Source: UBA9653 sp014859835
GTDB lineage: Archaea > Thermoplasmatota > Thermoplasmata > UBA10834
Assembly: GCA_014859835.1 (NCBI GenBank)
Contig: JACZKW010000047.1
Location: 1-64,000, forward strand
DNA: 64,000 nt
Direction: 5' to 3'
Both the position numbers and the translations under genes were made by a program. Shown piece after piece: positions 63,641 to 64,000 of the stretch. The notes beneath the pieces were generated by a model that saw only the letters and a list, made by a program, of their open reading frames with translations, did not search any database and was not told the origin of the DNA. Each line of letters begins with the position of its first letter. The stretch's first letter is position 1.

Positions 63641-64000
63641 TTTTTCGACTTCCGCGCGGCAAGCCGGATTGCTTCTGTGACACTGTCCCTCGGCATGATA
63701 GTCGCTATCGGAATATCCACGACCTTCTCTATCGTATAGCTTACGATTGGTGCACAGACGACGGCTATCGCGCCATCTCTCTCCGCTCTTATCGCTGCGA
63801 CGATTGCATCCTCTACCGTCGATGCGGGGTATTCTCTGACCCTCACACTCCCAGTGCCTATTTGGACCGACCGTTCAACGACCTCTTCCAGTACGTGCCT
63901 CGCGGCTATGACTGCGATGAATTTTCCCGCCTTTCTGCCATCTGCCTCTCTGACGGCCGATAAGATCCGTCTGAGGACATCCAGGCTCGGTGCACGGTCC
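63637..64000 (-). CDS. Conserved archaeal protein of unknown function, C-terminal part
   Basis: The frame is open to the right edge of the window, so the start is missing; a GTG at 63846 lies inside the conserved stretch and is not taken as the start. The 121 visible residues alternate strands and helices (LRRILSAVREADGRKAGKF, VIAARHVLEEVVERSV, AIVAAIRAERDGAIAVVCAPIV, VVDIPIATIMPRDSVTEAIRLAA). The pattern of a repeated Rossmann-like unit with a VDIPI strand and AIRLA helix faintly recalls PrpR-type receiver domains, but I cannot name the family. It ends convergent with the amidotransferase gene. Confidence 0.55.
   Translation of the reverse strand, partial: DRAPSLDVLRRILSAVREADGRKAGKFIAVIAARHVLEEVVERSVQIGTGSVRVREYPASTVEDAIVAAIRAERDGAIAVVCAPIVSYTIEKVVDIPIATIMPRDSVTEAIRLAARKSKN

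Overview
The window is archaeal chromosome, most likely from an uncultivated member of Thermoplasmatota. Supporting signs seen in the sequence: archaeal TATA boxes about 26-30 nt before many starts (often leaderless), BHB-type tRNA introns, archaeal families (Trm56, RPA-like OB protein, adenosine-specific kinase, Lhr helicases, archaeal pilus ATPases with TadC-like membrane proteins) together with bacterial-type gyrase. No methanogenesis genes, insertion sequences or CRISPR arrays were seen. The lineage is inferred, not demonstrated.

Layout. 1-5 kb: the C-terminal part of a long Lhr-type helicase, an Ogg-type glycosylase and an adenosine-specific kinase. 5-18 kb: zinc-ribbon/coiled-coil protein, a protein combining a DnaA-type AAA+ domain with DUF835, an intron-bearing tRNA-Thr, a Yip1-like membrane protein, thiC, then gyrB-gyrA, a KaiC-like ATPase and another coiled-coil zinc-ribbon protein. 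18-30 kb: a giant surface protein with cytoplasmic zinc ribbons, convergent with a five-gene pilus operon that carries two complete secretion ATPases. 30-41 kb: tRNA-Phe, a small conserved protein, a zinc-ribbon/HhH/coiled-coil/degenerate KaiC protein, an HdrA-MvhD fusion whose MvhD part has lost its cysteines, a DUF531-like gene, purM, rlmE and a second Lhr helicase. 41-50 kb: secreted clostripain-like protease, enolase, and a four-gene 2-oxoacid cassette (homocitrate synthase family, LeuC/LeuD-type aconitase, NADP isocitrate dehydrogenase), then a cation/proton antiporter. 50-64 kb: redox and housekeeping genes (thioredoxin reductase, desulforedoxin, AhpD-like protein, thioredoxin, OsmC, nitroreductase), two tRNAs, an ABC exporter, a single-OB ssDNA-binding protein, Trm56, an HD-domain protein, gamma carbonic anhydrase and a glutamine amidotransferase.

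Themes. (1) Several proteins of unknown role combine zinc ribbons with coiled coils and NTPase-like modules (DnaA-type, KaiC-type) or with membrane/surface domains. They are the best candidates here for an undescribed signalling or scaffold system, possibly tied to the pilus and cell surface, but the link is proximity and shared architecture only. (2) DnaA-like gene, gyrBA and a noncoding segment with two ORB-like motifs lie within 7 kb. (3) Redox genes dominate the right third, with thioredoxin and its reductase 11 kb apart. Starts were chosen from TATA position, Shine-Dalgarno sequence or family alignment from memory; where these conflict the entry says so.
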